A stretch of 52,610 bases of DNA from Novosphingobium guangzhouense (GTDB taxonomy: Bacteria; Pseudomonadota; Alphaproteobacteria; Sphingomonadales; Sphingomonadaceae). Below the pieces are notes generated by a model. The model saw nothing but the letters and a program-made list of their open reading frames with translations, was not told where the DNA came from and did not search any database. The stretch's first letter is position 1, and every line of letters starts with the position of its first letter. Positions 52,498 through 52,610 of this stretch are shown one piece after another. The translations under genes were made by a program, and so were the position numbers. The DNA lies in assembly GCF_002896965.1 (NCBI RefSeq), contig NZ_LYMM01000043.1, positions 1 to 52,610 of the forward strand, in the 5' to 3' direction.

Positions 52498-52610
52498 TTA
52501 CCCACAAGTGCGCCCGGCGAGATCAATTCCAAGTTTCATGTCCATAAGGCGGGACCAGCCACGCCATATGACGGTATTGCCGGGAGGCGGGTCGCGCTGG
52601 CGAGCGAGAT
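52498..52610 (-). mobile_element. Possible C-terminus of a transposase, cut by the window edge
   Basis: A minus-strand frame enters from the edge and reads RDPPPGNTVIWRGWSRLMDM then KLGIDLAGRTCG and stops at 52498. The PPG-x-x-x-(L/I)WRGW-RL-D-x-x-x-G pattern is like the last residues of IS4-family transposases. Only 37 residues are visible, so the family is uncertain and no inverted repeat can be confirmed. Confidence 0.4.

Noticed and set aside
1..52610. CRISPR array, rRNA genes, plasmid replication origin with iterons
   Set aside because: I saw no regularly spaced repeats with spacers, no rRNA-like sequence and no Rep gene with clustered direct repeats.

Overview
The window reads as accessory DNA of an alphaproteobacterium of the order Sphingomonadales (Novosphingobium, Sphingobium or Sphingomonas type). 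I infer this from the high GC content, several small protein families I know mainly from sphingomonads (the SSWASDA-type 67-residue protein, DUF6771, the one-CxxC 'CLF-RH' protein, MucR with a lysine-rich tail), a FecI/FecR/TonB-receptor signalling set, F-type TraG, and GGAAC-N17-CGTT promoters typical of the alphaproteobacterial general stress sigma factor EcfG. No database search was possible, so family names rest on recognised motifs.

Layout. (1) 1-9,730 is gene-poor and decaying: a GGDEF remnant, small hypothetical genes, a DUF1275 membrane protein, a PilZ protein, a PD-(D/E)XK nuclease-like protein, and several small genes broken by frameshifts, one by a clean 19-bp tandem duplication. 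(2) 10,508-11,448 is a two-gene unit with an AbiEii-like nucleotidyltransferase toxin. (3) 11,666-18,067, all on the minus strand, is a plasmid/ICE maintenance block: small protein, DUF932 protein, the shattered C-terminus of a strawberry-notch-type helicase, a large ParB protein with a one-base frameshift, a CHC2/Toprim primase-like protein and a sigma-region-4-like protein. (4) 18,306-21,558 on the plus strand carries a LuxR-type HTH protein with a C-terminal membrane anchor, two small proteins, RadC, and a VapBC-type pair whose antitoxin is fused to a winged-helix domain. (5) 21,680-25,933 is a divergent pair of membrane cyclic-di-GMP enzymes. (6) 26,539-32,531 is FecI, FecR and then a 1,412-residue open frame in which the first third of a TonB-dependent transducer is joined in frame to a conjugation protein TraG that has lost its N-terminus.

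(7) 32,512-38,401 is a mixed zone: a membrane protein convergent with traG, a possible HEPN protein, HU, a frameshifted aminoglycoside 6'-N-acetyltransferase, DUF6771, a MucR-like protein with a histone-H1-like tail, and a helical-repeat protein. (8) 38,401-41,234 is a stress-signalling group: single-domain response regulator, lipoprotein with an EcfG-type promoter, and GAF-PAS-PAS-HWE histidine kinase. (9) 41,811-52,422 is a compact, mostly intact block of stress and detoxification genes (SDR, DUF4142, DUF3597, CsbD-like, flavoprotein, DUF1543, alpha/beta hydrolase, MBL-like protein, aldehyde dehydrogenase, Old Yellow Enzyme, flavin reductase). The right edge holds what may be the end of a transposase.

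Taken together, the left two thirds look like remains of one or more conjugative elements: maintenance genes and one tra gene survive, the rest of the transfer system is absent, and at least six coding sequences are broken. The right third looks like a stress island under general stress control.
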